A stretch of DNA of 64,000 nucleotides from Shewanella sp. UCD-KL12 (GCF_001957125.1 NZ_MPHJ01000006.1:124001-188000); one strand, 5' to 3'; positions 39,105 through 48,423 are shown, counted from the first letter of the stretch. The notes: generated by a model from the sequence alone, not told the origin. Made by a program: numbers and translations.

Positions 39105-40112
39105 GTGCACTACCCCCTAACCACCGCCCTGCTTTACGTATTATTAACCTTACCTCTCCCAGCTTTGGCTGATAATTTAAGGTTGGCACTCATCCCAAAG
39201 GAGATAAATAACCCATTCTTTATTGCCACCGGCGAGGGTTGTAAAGTGGCGGCGGCTAAATTAGGCAATGTAGAGTGCATATTTAGAGGCAGCAGTAATA
39301 TAGATGTCAGGTCACAGAATCGGCTAATTTCAGACCTGATTGATGAAGGGGTTGATGGCATTGCAGTTTCTGTCTCTCAATCTGAGTTTCTGGCGAGTCA
39401 TAGTATCCAAAAAGCAATAAAGAGAGGTATCCCAGTTATTACCTATGATGCTGACTTTGACCGTGAAACTTTAGCTAAGTATCAAAACCTACGGCAGGCC
39501 TATGTGGGATCAGATGATTTCAAACTTGGAAAAGCGCTGGGCGAACAGTTAAAACAGCTTCGCCCCGAGGGGGGAGGAGTGATTATCCAAAGTGGTCGCC
39601 CTGATTCGCCAAATCTCAATCTTCGCATGATGGGAGTACGTTCAGCACTTTCAGGAAAGTCATATATCAACCCACCAGGTGAACGATTAAGCGGTGAAAA
39701 TGGCTGGATTGAATCAAGTAAGCCGCTATACAATTTTGGACAATTCGATAACGCCTTAAGAGACCTAAAAGTCGTCCTAAATTCATACCAAGATAGAGAG
39801 ATAGATGCATTTATCGCCGTTGGCGGTTGGCCTCAATTCATTGATGGCTACAGAGAGATAGTTGAGCCACACAAGACAAGCCTTCAACAAAAGGAGATCA
39901 TCCTTCTCATCGCTGATACCGCCGAAATTCAACTTGAATACCTACAAGAGAATCTCGCCCACGGAAACATAGGCCAAGACCCTTTTGAGATGGGCAAGCA
40001 AGCCATAGTTACACTATATAAAATTATCAATCAGCAAGCGTATGAAAAAGAGATAACTATCCCTCTAACCTACTGTACTCCAGAGACAGTCTCTACCTGT
40101 GTGAGTCATTAG
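39105..40112 (+). CDS. Orphan periplasmic sugar-binding-type protein (ribose-binding/TorT-like fold)
   Basis: A 335-residue periplasmic-binding protein with a GTG start at 39105, AAGGATAT upstream and a signal peptide of ~22 residues ending ALA. Segments LALIPKEINNPFFIATGEGC, DGIAVSVSQSEFL, GIPVITYDAD, YVGSDDFKLGKALGEQL, and NIGQDPFEMGKQAIVTLY are those of the ribose/autoinducer-binding type I family. No permease or ATPase gene is near, so it probably serves a sensor (kinase, cyclase or chemoreceptor) rather than an ABC importer. Two cysteines close to the C-terminus may form a disulfide. The ligand is unknown. Confidence 0.85.
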   Translation: MHYPLTTALLYVLLTLPLPALADNLRLALIPKEINNPFFIATGEGCKVAAAKLGNVECIFRGSSNIDVRSQNRLISDLIDEGVDGIAVSVSQSEFLASHSIQKAIKRGIPVITYDADFDRETLAKYQNLRQAYVGSDDFKLGKALGEQLKQLRPEGGGVIIQSGRPDSPNLNLRMMGVRSALSGKSYINPPGERLSGENGWIESSKPLYNFGQFDNALRDLKVVLNSYQDREIDAFIAVGGWPQFIDGYREIVEPHKTSLQQKEIILLIADTAEIQLEYLQENLAHGNIGQDPFEMGKQAIVTLYKIINQQAYEKEITIPLTYCTPETVSTCVSH

Positions 40113-40202
40113 CTTCAAATGAAGTTTGGTGCATTTTCTATTGTTTCATTGAGTTTAATTCGTATTGGGATTTGTTTATGAAGGTCGTACTTTCAATGTA
40201 AC

Positions 40203-40400
40203 CTAACGCCTGTCCGGCGAGGAATGTGCAGCTACTTCTGCGGCACGCTGTGAATATTTCCCTATACGCTCTGCGGCTTCATCTGACCCACATGGACGTG
40301 GGGAATGCAGAAAAATGTATGGAACATTTTTGGCCCTGAAGCCGAAGTCCGCAGCCGCATCTACACCCGTTTATCTATCTCTTCGATTGTTGTTTATAGG
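40203..40400 (-). repeat. Multi-hairpin dispersed element, copy D (inverted)
   Basis: CTGCGG (40238-40243) pairs with CCGCAG (40349-40354), and GTGCAGCT (40226-40233) with ATCTACAC (40359-40366, two mismatches). It carries the same AAAAATGT/ACATTTTT hairpin (40311-40331) as the copy at 28.7 kb. Read on the minus strand its start, CAATCGAAGAGATAGATAAA, matches the other copies. Confidence 0.7.
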
Positions 40401-40639
40401 TAAATCTAGACGGAGTCTATAAAGACTTTTTTTCTTCGTGACCTCTGTGCCCTTCGTGGTGAATTACTTCAGTCCAAAAAGTAAGTTACTAACAGTAAAC
40501 ACAAGTCGAAGAGAAAAAGATTCACAGATAATGGGGTCAGAGAATAGGATCTAAGATACTTTTCTAATCAACATCAGATTAAATAAGAGTGGTCGCTCTA
40601 ACACATTCATCTCCAAAATCGATTTAGAGAAAAGCAGCA

Positions 40640-40850
40640 AACTTCAATCGAAGAGATGAGTAATAAGGTGCAAGTGAGCACGAGGACTTCGGTTTCAAGG
40701 ATGAAACCGCAGAGCGCCCAAGGATGGGTTCATAGCGTACCGAGAGATTACTTGCACTAAAGCCCGCTGCAGGCGATAGATAACAATACAATATTGGTAT
40801 GCAGCATACTGCCAAATACCCACAAAACCAAATGAACCGAACTAAAAGGA
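40640..40850 (+). repeat. Multi-hairpin dispersed element, copy B
   Basis: GTGCAAGT (40668-40675) pairs perfectly with ACTTGCAC (40750-40757). Inside is CGGTTTC/GAAACCG (40690-40709). The shared 3' block GCCCGCTGCAGGCGATAGAT follows, then CCAAATGAACC. It is collinear with copy A, but the hairpin stems differ in sequence. Confidence 0.75.
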
Positions 40851-40917
40851 TATTTAACCAACTAATTATCAGACAAGTAAACAAGCTTTTGTTCAAAAGT
40901 GAGTGACTAACAGTGAA

Positions 40918-41210
40918 CACAAATCAAAGATAAAAATACTCAGGTGTGAACGCGGCTGTGACATTCCGTGACAGGGATAGTGCTCGCGGCATGTCACAGA
41001 AGTGTTTGCACATGAGGTCACTCATTCACACCAGACCCACATGGATATAGGAAATGTCTTGAGATGCCGGGAGCATCTCTGACCTTGTGATAGTGACATT
41101 CGTAAATCCATTTTCAGCACCTGCTGCAGGCAATAAGTACCAATGCAACTTTGGTATTCAGCACACTCACCAAATACCAAAACCGACCAATGAACCAAAC
41201 AAAAAAATCA
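40918..41210 (+). repeat. Multi-hairpin dispersed element, copy C (longest)
   Basis: GTGTGAAC (40944-40951) pairs with GTTTGCAC (41004-41011) using two G:U pairs. Inside, CTGTGACAT (40956-40964) pairs perfectly with ATGTCACAG (40991-40999). A second domain has GTCACT (41017-41022) with AGTGAC (41092-41097) enclosing GAGATGC/GCATCTC (41061-41079). It ends with the shared CTGCTGCAGGCAATAAGTAC block and CCAATGAACC. Confidence 0.75.
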
Positions 41211-41215
41211 ACGAG

Positions 41216-42589
41216 TTAATTTATTAACTCTAGCAACTCATGGATAGTTCTAATCGGATGGATCTTTGCCCCTAAACCTTCCATCGATTTATGGTAGTTT
41301 CTAAACGGAATAAATACCTCACTGAAACCATGTTGTACCGCTTCCTTTACCCTAGGCACACCACTGTCTATTGGTCGCACATCACCGTTTAAACTGAGTT
41401 CGCCCATAATACAGGTCGTTCTAGGTACAACAAAATCATTTAAGCTACTAAGAAGCGCAGCCACTAAAGCGAGATCGATACAGGTTTCAGACTCATCAAT
41501 TTTCAAACCACCAACTAAGTTAAAATAAGTGTCGTGAAATATTTTAGTCTTAGTATGCTTGCGCAAAATACCGGTCAGCATCTTAATACGGTTCATATTT
41601 AGTCCTACACAAACACGCTGGGGGAACTCCCCTTCTGTCTCTGTCGTTAGGCATTGGATCTCTAACAGAAGATTTCGGTTACCCTTGCGAATACAGGTAA
41701 TTGCAGCACCTGGAGACTGAGTGGTCGAGCCGGATAAAAATATCTCACTGGGGTTATCGACACTCAACATACCACGCTCAGTCATTCTAAAAATACCTAC
41801 GGTATCGACATCACCAAAACGGTTCTTGTTTGCTCTTAGTGTGCGCACTTGCCCATCGTTACACTCAAGGTGTGTAAGGCAATCTACAATATGAATTAAG
41901 GTCTGCGGGCCTGCGGTTTCATTGTTCTTATTAACATGAGCCACCAAGAACATGGTCACGTTATTTTGCTTGCAGTACTGAGTCAGCGCTTGAGCACTAC
42001 TCTTAACTTGTGAGGGTGAGCCTGGGCTACCATTAGCCAAATCAGTGACAACCGCTTGAATCGAATCAATAACGGCAAATTTTACCTGCTTCGCCTCGAG
42101 TTCCTCGATAATGGCTTCAACGCTCGTTTCAGCCATTAAAAACAGATTATCTTCATTGCAGTTTAGCTTTAAACGGTTAACGCGATTCTTAAACTGCGAC
42201 AGCGATTCCTCTGCAGTACAATAAAGCGAAGGCATCACCTGAGACATACGCGAAACGAGATCTGACAGTAAGGTGGTCTTACCCGCTCCAGGATCGCCAG
42301 AGATGATATTCACTGAACCTGTCGTCAGCCCTCCGCAAAGCACCCTGTCTAACTCACCGATACCCGTGAGCATTTTTTCGGCTTCAAACTCCTTAATTTC
42401 ACTGAGTTTTTTAGAGCCGCCACCAACAGCCCCCGCATACCCAGATACAGAGATTTTGTTCGATTTAGCTGCGCCTAAGCGAACCTCAGTAATGGTGTTC
42501 CATTCATTACAGGCACTACACTGCCCCTGCCAACGTGGAAAGTCCTGGCCACACTCATTGCATACAAACGCTGTTTTATTCTTTGCCAT
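41216..42589 (-). CDS. radA: RadA, DNA branch-migration and repair protein
   Basis: This RecA-like ATPase helps process recombination intermediates. It has 457 residues. The zinc finger has Cys 10, 13, 24 and 27 (CNECGQDFPRW, CSACNEW). The Walker A is GDPGAGKT (98-105). The RadA-specific KNRFG motif is seen in RANKNRFG (about 250). The C-terminal Lon-protease-like domain lacks the catalytic serine and contains GGLKIDE, DLALVAALLSS and GELSLNGDVRP. In E. coli radA follows serB; here a hydrolase and a PilZ gene lie between them. Confidence 0.96.
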   Translation of the reverse strand: MAKNKTAFVCNECGQDFPRWQGQCSACNEWNTITEVRLGAAKSNKISVSGYAGAVGGGSKKLSEIKEFEAEKMLTGIGELDRVLCGGLTTGSVNIISGDPGAGKTTLLSDLVSRMSQVMPSLYCTAEESLSQFKNRVNRLKLNCNEDNLFLMAETSVEAIIEELEAKQVKFAVIDSIQAVVTDLANGSPGSPSQVKSSAQALTQYCKQNNVTMFLVAHVNKNNETAGPQTLIHIVDCLTHLECNDGQVRTLRANKNRFGDVDTVGIFRMTERGMLSVDNPSEIFLSGSTTQSPGAAITCIRKGNRNLLLEIQCLTTETEGEFPQRVCVGLNMNRIKMLTGILRKHTKTKIFHDTYFNLVGGLKIDESETCIDLALVAALLSSLNDFVVPRTTCIMGELSLNGDVRPIDSGVPRVKEAVQHGFSEVFIPFRNYHKSMEGLGAKIHPIRTIHELLELIN

Positions 42590-42889
42590 AGCTCAATATA
42601 GATAAAGTGAAATTGGAGAAAGCGGGGCTGAACCTCGCTATAGTTTGAAATCGTATAACTCAATCGTACTCAATTGTGAGTTAAGTCTGCCCTCAAATAC
42701 CCTGTGAGTAGATGAGAATAAACGGTGCTAAAGTTTATATAGTAATAATAAAGACTTAAATATGATATTTAGCTAAATTAACTATCAAGTAAACCCATAG
42801 CAAGCCGACATGATACTATTAACGGAAAGAGTTTTCAGCCAGTATAATTTTTGGTAATACAGACCGAGTACATAAGAAGAAGTGAGTAG
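42590..42889. other. Divergent radA / PilZ intergenic region
   Basis: 300 bases, AT-rich in the right half, containing the two divergent promoters. I see no gene, notable hairpin or repeat. Confidence 0.5.
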
Positions 42890-45304
42890 ATGAGTTTAGA
42901 CGAACACAGTGCCTTAATTGAACAGCTAAAGCCCCTACTGATGGAGCCTGAATTTCAGGAGCTATTTGAAAAGCTGACTTCAAATGAATCAAACTCAACC
43001 CGTTTTCTTCTGAAAATGGAGCTTAATCGCATCTCCTCTCCCTGTACACGCATTATCGATTTAAGAGACAAATCTGAACTGCCTTGTGAAGAGGTTATTC
43101 ACGGTAAACAACATCACTATTTAGATCAGCCTGCCAAAGAGAGCTTTTTGGAGTCTGTCGCCCTTTATCAAAATCAGTATACCTTAGGTGCCTATGAGCA
43201 TGTCATCGAAGGCCATAAGCAAAGAAAGCTAAAGCTTAGAGACTCTGATAAAGGTCAAGATGACAGTTTATTAGACCCATATATGGCTAAAGGTGTTGTT
43301 TTAGGAAGCTACTTTAACCGCAGTGAAGAGCGTATGAATTACAGCATACGTATCTCGGTATTGCAGCCCTCAAGAGCTGAGGTTCAGGGGATCACCGTAG
43401 ACCTTTCTGTTGGCGGCGCAAGAATTAGACTCCCCTTAACACATCATTTTGACCTTGATAAACCGATAAGGGTTAAGTTATTAGAGCTAGGCGAAGAGTA
43501 TTACTACGAAGACCTTCAGCAGGGCGTTGATTATGAGATTATGGATGCTGAAACAAACCATGAATACTGCTGGATGCGCCTTAAGCGTGTCGGAGGCTCT
43601 GAACAACTCTCAGAGATGCTTGCTAACCTCATTAAAGGCTATAAGTTTAGATATAAAGTCGATATTAATGATGTACTCGTTGCAGCGACAGGTCTGGGCT
43701 TCGAGCGCCACTATTTACCACACCTCCCCCATTTGCCCCTGTATTTAGAAAACAATGAAGGCAAGTACCAACTTAGCCACAAACTACTGAGTAGAGACAA
43801 TCAACACCTACAGCAGTATTTTCAAGATGAAAGAGATGTCAGTCAGCTCTCTGGGATGTTAACAGATGCCAGACTCACAACCATCTTCAATCACCCTGAA
43901 AATAAAGACCATAGCTTGTTCTTTTGCTTTACCTTTCATACTCAAGGGCACACCTATTTTTACTCAGCCACACTAGCTGAGCTAAAGCAACGAGAGCTGC
44001 AAGGGTTATTTTTTAATTTTGGTGCCAGTAAACCTTCATGGAAAATCTTTAAACTAGCCCATCACCAGATTGACCATCAGAAATCCTATAAAGCATCAAG
44101 ATTGCCTGGCGATGATACTAGCTACAGTGCGCTGACAGAGGCGCAACTCAAGCGCTTTACCCACGTATTGCAGCTGATGGACTTAACCACTGAAGATGCT
44201 CAACAAAACTATCTGACTTGGGCTAACCAATCAGATCTGAAGGCCAATGAGCTAAAGGTGTTTGGCCAGCAAAAAGTAAAATCAAACCCAACTAAGCTCA
44301 TTTCATTGCAGTTTAGTGAGCGCCGAAATGAGGCAAGATACTCATTTAAAACCCCAGTGATCTTAAGGCAAGGTAAAGTCATGGCGACAGGCATGACCCA
44401 TGATATCTCCAGCAAAGGGTTACAGGTAAATTTAGAGGAGGGAACACCTTTTGATAGAACCGCTCCTATTCATCTTGAGTTGCCTAAGCTGCAACAAATA
44501 GCCGGTAAAGTAAAACTCGACCACCTGCCCTATCGCTTAATCAAGTCGAGAAAAAAGGGCGTGACACACCATATCGCAGCTGTAATGGGTCATACGCCTC
44601 ATGTTGGTGTTGAGTTTATCAATAAATTAATCATTCACAATCGTGACAAACTAGAGAAAGTCACTGAAGCGAACAGTGATAAGAAAGAACTTGCCGATGG
44701 TTTAAAAAACCTGCTAATGAGGCACTTAGACTCCGTCCCCTTCTTTATTGAGAAGACAGCTAAAAGTGCAAAAATCTCAACCTTAGGGGTCAGCACACAT
44801 AAGAATATTATTACTGATATCTTTGCCGCTTCTGCAACACAAGCACTGGAATATAATCTAGAGGCGATGCTAAAAGACGGTCGCTTGAAAAGTGAATTTA
44901 TAGAGCCTGTTAAAGCATTAAAACCACAAGATGGGCTTGAGTATTTCGAGCTGTACCTACAGGTTTCAAGGCAGTCCCAAGGACAAGTTAAAGTCAAATG
45001 TATCCAACCTAGTGAGATTGGCGATATCAATGCTAGGCAGCACTTTATCCATCAAAGTAACAACCTTGGACGATTTATGGCGCTTAGGGTCTACAGGGGG
45101 GCAACAGGAAAACCTGATCTGAGCTATATTCGCCGTGAAGTGGAATATATAGCCATACACGCCAATCATAAATCGAAGAAGCTTGAGGAGCTGCTTTGGC
45201 GGATCATAGGTGTAGGTGAGCTGCTAGATATCACTGAAGAGGTGAAGTTAAGATACCCTAACCTGCACGAGGATGAGCTCAATCTAGCTGCAGATGCCAG
45301 TTAG
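42890..45304 (+). CDS. Large protein with two PilZ domains
   Basis: An 804-residue cytoplasmic protein. A first PilZ-like domain lies near residues 145-235 (RSEERMNYSIRI, then DLSVGGARI). A second lies near 475-600 (RRNEARYSFKTPV, then DISSKGLQV and GVEFI). The N-terminal ~140 residues and the C-terminal ~190 residues match nothing I recognise. The protein is predicted to bind c-di-GMP at one or both sites and to act as an effector, possibly on motility or surface attachment. It has its own promoter, divergent from radA. No membrane segment is evident. Confidence 0.82.
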   Translation: MSLDEHSALIEQLKPLLMEPEFQELFEKLTSNESNSTRFLLKMELNRISSPCTRIIDLRDKSELPCEEVIHGKQHHYLDQPAKESFLESVALYQNQYTLGAYEHVIEGHKQRKLKLRDSDKGQDDSLLDPYMAKGVVLGSYFNRSEERMNYSIRISVLQPSRAEVQGITVDLSVGGARIRLPLTHHFDLDKPIRVKLLELGEEYYYEDLQQGVDYEIMDAETNHEYCWMRLKRVGGSEQLSEMLANLIKGYKFRYKVDINDVLVAATGLGFERHYLPHLPHLPLYLENNEGKYQLSHKLLSRDNQHLQQYFQDERDVSQLSGMLTDARLTTIFNHPENKDHSLFFCFTFHTQGHTYFYSATLAELKQRELQGLFFNFGASKPSWKIFKLAHHQIDHQKSYKASRLPGDDTSYSALTEAQLKRFTHVLQLMDLTTEDAQQNYLTWANQSDLKANELKVFGQQKVKSNPTKLISLQFSERRNEARYSFKTPVILRQGKVMATGMTHDISSKGLQVNLEEGTPFDRTAPIHLELPKLQQIAGKVKLDHLPYRLIKSRKKGVTHHIAAVMGHTPHVGVEFINKLIIHNRDKLEKVTEANSDKKELADGLKNLLMRHLDSVPFFIEKTAKSAKISTLGVSTHKNIITDIFAASATQALEYNLEAMLKDGRLKSEFIEPVKALKPQDGLEYFELYLQVSRQSQGQVKVKCIQPSEIGDINARQHFIHQSNNLGRFMALRVYRGATGKPDLSYIRREVEYIAIHANHKSKKLEELLWRIIGVGELLDITEEVKLRYPNLHEDELNLAADAS

Positions 45305-45413
45305 CAATATCACCACTGATTCCAGCTGGAAAATGGTTCCAGCATCACTCAAGCTAAAAACTGTTACAGAGCCACTCTAGTTAACAGCGATTACAGAGTA
45401 ATGAGGCGATAGC

Positions 45414-46328
45414 TTACAAGGTTTGATACCACTGTTTTACCTCTGGAAAGTGGTCGTTAGCCGCATCTTTATGAGTCAGCATCTCTGCATGACCATAATT
45501 ATGCTTATAGCCTTGAGCTTCTGAGAGTAAGGTAAATTTACAATCTGAGAACTGGCATTCTTGGATCATTCGAACGACATCATCGGGATGACCAAGTACC
45601 TCATCACCAAGTCCAGCTATAAACCAGGCTTTTGGCCACTTTCCCAGCTCAGCAACACTGACTGCTGAGCAAGCATAATCAAAACCATCATCAGAATCTA
45701 TCCACTCGCCACGAACCCAATCTATACTCTGAGCCAAGGAAGCACGGCTCTCATTATCCATACCCATTCGCCAGCGAACGGCATCGAGATACCCGTGAGA
45801 CCAAGCTATAGCAGGTGCTAATCGGTTCCAACCGATATCGACCATCAACCATTTTTTTAAAGATTTCACCTTAATACGGCGCTTAGTTCCAAACGTTAGC
45901 AAGGAGGCTACGCTATCTTGAAACAAGGGATACCTCGCTATAGCACTTGCCATCAACACGCCTCCCCAGGAATGTCCGCACCAATGAACTTTGGAAACAT
46001 TAAGATGTAGTGAGAGAATAAAATGTTGAATTAATGGCAGCTGTTCGCGGATAACATGTCCTTGACCAAGCCCTGAGCCACGCTGCAATTTGGGCAGGCT
46101 AAGACCACGGCCATCGATATCGAGCACATAAACAACAAAACCCGACTCAGCCAGAAAACAGGCTAAACCTTTACCTGTCTCACTATAAAACACCCGACCA
46201 TTAGACATGGCTCCGTGCAACATCAAAATGGGCGGTTTAGACATGTCAGCATTGATTGGTTTTATCTGTCTCAGATGCAGCTTGCCACCTTGATAGGGGA
46301 TATATAATGAGTCTTGTTCGATAGCCAC
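45414..46328 (-). CDS. Alpha/beta-hydrolase
   Basis: A 304-residue hydrolase of the alpha/beta fold. It has the oxyanion region PILMLHGAMSNGRVF, the nucleophile elbow CGHSWGG (Ser near residue 119), an acid candidate in GLGDEVLGHPDDV and a C-terminal His in NYGHAEML. These fit an esterase or lipase, but the substrate is not predictable. It is monocistronic, facing serB across a 367-bp gap. Confidence 0.8.
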   Translation of the reverse strand: MAIEQDSLYIPYQGGKLHLRQIKPINADMSKPPILMLHGAMSNGRVFYSETGKGLACFLAESGFVVYVLDIDGRGLSLPKLQRGSGLGQGHVIREQLPLIQHFILSLHLNVSKVHWCGHSWGGVLMASAIARYPLFQDSVASLLTFGTKRRIKVKSLKKWLMVDIGWNRLAPAIAWSHGYLDAVRWRMGMDNESRASLAQSIDWVRGEWIDSDDGFDYACSAVSVAELGKWPKAWFIAGLGDEVLGHPDDVVRMIQECQFSDCKFTLLSEAQGYKHNYGHAEMLTHKDAANDHFPEVKQWYQTL

Positions 46329-46695
46329 AGCGTTAAGTCTTTATCGTTATTTTTCTATTAAACTACGGAGTCAGTTCAATAATAACAAGGGCTAAAACGA
46401 GTGAGAGTCATAGGTGAAATTGAGTAAAACAGCATAAACCGTGAAGGCCCTGTTTTTAAGGCTTTAATACTCATGTTTTAAACATTAATTTAAAACTAAT
46501 TTTTTGCTAAGGTTAAAAATAGTTTTAAGAGCACAAGAGAAGAGCGCTGAAGAGACTGCGAGAGAACTTGATAATAAGAGCAATTAAATAGTGACGGCAG
46601 AGCGACTTGGACTAAGTATTTTCACTTAAAAAAGCTGAAAGTCACCTCCCAGCTTATCCCAGTCTAAAACGACATTCGCTCAGCCAAAGTCACTG
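46329..46695. other. Intergenic region between the hydrolase and serB
   Basis: 367 bases with no gene. It holds the promoter of the hydrolase gene, an AT-rich inverted repeat (TTAAAACTA with TAGTTTTAA plus TTTTT/AAAAA, 46490-46528) and, near serB, a small terminator-like hairpin AAGCTG/CAGCTT with a T-run on the minus strand (46627-46655). Confidence 0.5.
46627..46655 (-). terminator. Probable serB terminator
   Basis: On the minus strand AAGCTG, a 12-base loop, CAGCTT and then six T residues, about 40 bases past the serB stop. The stem is short, so strength is uncertain. Confidence 0.5.
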
Positions 46696-47676
46696 TCAGT
46701 CTAGCACTAATAGGAAAGGTAACGCCTTTAGGTTCAGTTTACTAATAGCAACGTCCGCAGCTTGCTCTAGCTTGGGCTTAGGATGATAAGCAATGCCATA
46801 ATCTGCCGTTTCAATCATGGGGATATCGTTGGCACCGTCACCGATTGCCAGCCTTTGACCTTCAGCAATACCCCACTCTTTTGCGCATTTAAGCACGGTA
46901 TCGGCTTTAAACTGCGCGTCGACAACTTGACCGCTAACAGTACCACTCAAGGTACCGTTCTCAATCACAAGTTCGTTAGCGAAAGCTGCATCTAATCCAA
47001 GTAACTGCTTTAAATGGCCAACAAACGGGGTAAATCCACCTGAAGCGACAACGAGTTTCCAGCCATAAGACTGTAATACGTTAACGGACTCAACTAAGCC
47101 CGGCATTAAAGGTAACTCATTACATAAGGTCTGAATAATCGCTTCATCGGCACCTTTTAGCTGCGCGACTCGAGCGCGAAGACTCTCTTCGAAATCAAGC
47201 TCACCTTGCATGGCACGCTCAGTCACCTCGGCAACGGCATCACCCACACCCGCCATAACAGCAAGCTCATCAATACATTCGATTTCAATGGCAGTTGAGT
47301 CCATATCCATCACTAACAGACCAGGCTGGTTGAGCCGAGCTTGCTTATTGGATATTGCGAACGTCTCGACACCTTCAACAGAAGAGATGAGTTGCAACTG
47401 TGTCAAGCTAAGCGGAGAATCACAGCATACCTCAACACACAATAAACCAGTATCGCGCTCGATAATCGCCAAACTTAAATCTTGATTTAACTGACCAATA
47501 GCCACTGACAAAGCAGCTTGTTGATTGGGACTTTGATAGACACAACGTAAGCGTGTCACATAACCATCGGCAGTTTCTTCCCGGTGTTTAGACAAAGTCT
47601 TACCTTGGTATTGAAATGGGTTACTTTTAACATCGGCCAACCATGAAAACAGCAATGTATGACTCAGACTTTCCAT
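46696..47676 (-). CDS. serB: SerB, phosphoserine phosphatase
   Basis: Catalyses the last step of serine synthesis, phosphoserine to serine. It has 326 residues. The HAD motif VMDMDSTAIEIECIDELA (nucleophile Asp near residue 125) defines SerB. Later motifs include VASGGFTPFVGHLKQLLG and AIGDGANDIPMIETADYGIAYHPKP. The ~115-residue N-terminal extension has the regulatory-domain layout seen in E. coli SerB. It is divergent from smp, as in enterobacteria. Confidence 0.96.
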   Translation of the reverse strand: MESLSHTLLFSWLADVKSNPFQYQGKTLSKHREETADGYVTRLRCVYQSPNQQAALSVAIGQLNQDLSLAIIERDTGLLCVEVCCDSPLSLTQLQLISSVEGVETFAISNKQARLNQPGLLVMDMDSTAIEIECIDELAVMAGVGDAVAEVTERAMQGELDFEESLRARVAQLKGADEAIIQTLCNELPLMPGLVESVNVLQSYGWKLVVASGGFTPFVGHLKQLLGLDAAFANELVIENGTLSGTVSGQVVDAQFKADTVLKCAKEWGIAEGQRLAIGDGANDIPMIETADYGIAYHPKPKLEQAADVAISKLNLKALPFLLVLD

Positions 47677-47754
47677 TAGTAATGCTTCTCCAACTACCGG
47701 GTAAGGCCATAATCAATTATGATTAGGTAAACCCTTCAAAAATACAGGTATATA

Positions 47755-48402
47755 GTGTTTTTTATTAAAGGTCTGAAAAAGAGCCATAGAATTAGCAGGC
47801 TAGTGCAGATGGCAATTGCACTCACATTAGCAGTGGGTCTTATCCAGTTATGGGAAACTAGCCTACTACAAGGGCAGCAGCTTCTAAAGTCCCAAACTGA
47901 AAAGATGGCCAGATTACTGGTCCAACAAACGGCTTATGGCGCCGCACCAGCACTGCAATTACAAAATGATGAACAGCTCCAATGGCTAGCCAGTGCGCTT
48001 GTCTTGGACCCTAAAGTCATGTCTGCCAGCATTTTTAGTGAAGATGGGCAAAGGTTAGCGTATGCACAAAGTGTATCAGAAGAGGAGCTAGAGCCTGAAT
48101 CTGAAGAGTTAAAAGCGCTGCTTGACCGTTATCCACCCTATGTAGAATCAGTGAGCCAAGATGGCACTAACTTAGGGTTTATAGAGGTAAGGCTAGAGCC
48201 TAGGCTTTTCTTTAATGAAATTAAAGAGGCTCATCAGATCCACATGGAACAGCAACAGATGATGCTTATCATCGCAGGACTGATAGGTATGTTACTTTCA
48301 CGCTCTTTGTCATTTAAACGCGCTGATTTCGACAGACGTAAGACTCGAGTAAAGAAAAGAAAAAATAGAGAAGCTAAAGAAAGTAATGAAACTAAAGAGT
48401 GA
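47755..48402 (+). CDS. smp: Smp/YtjB-family membrane protein
   Basis: A 215-residue inner-membrane protein. One membrane helix is near residues 18-36 and a second near 168-184 (MMLIIAGLIGMLLS); between them lies a ~130-residue periplasmic domain, and the tail is strongly basic (RKTRVKKRKNREAK). Size, topology and position divergent from serB match E. coli YtjB/Smp, whose function is poorly defined. The start is GTG at 47755 with AGG eight bases upstream; no better start precedes the first helix. Confidence 0.82.
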   Translation: MFFIKGLKKSHRISRLVQMAIALTLAVGLIQLWETSLLQGQQLLKSQTEKMARLLVQQTAYGAAPALQLQNDEQLQWLASALVLDPKVMSASIFSEDGQRLAYAQSVSEEELEPESEELKALLDRYPPYVESVSQDGTNLGFIEVRLEPRLFFNEIKEAHQIHMEQQQMMLIIAGLIGMLLSRSLSFKRADFDRRKTRVKKRKNREAKESNETKE

Positions 48403-48423
48403 GCAATAGTTATTTTGAAGGAT

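Larger units (their letters stand above)
40113..41215. other. Gene-free stretch with three multi-hairpin elements
   Basis: 1.1 kb without a supportable gene. It holds an inverted copy (about 40203-40400), a direct copy (40640-40850) and a longer direct copy (40918-41210) of the multi-hairpin element. The segments before the second and third copies are also related to each other (ACTAACAGTAAACACAAGTC near 40488 and ACTAACAGTGAACACAAATC near 40906). A small AGTCT/AGACT hairpin with seven T residues lies at 40417-40435. The ORF at 40624-40920 (minus) crosses repeat boundaries and is rejected. Confidence 0.75.

Noticed and set aside
40624..40920. A 98-codon minus-strand ORF
   Set aside because: It runs over the multi-hairpin repeats and their boundaries, has no ribosome site and no recognisable protein features beyond repeat translation.
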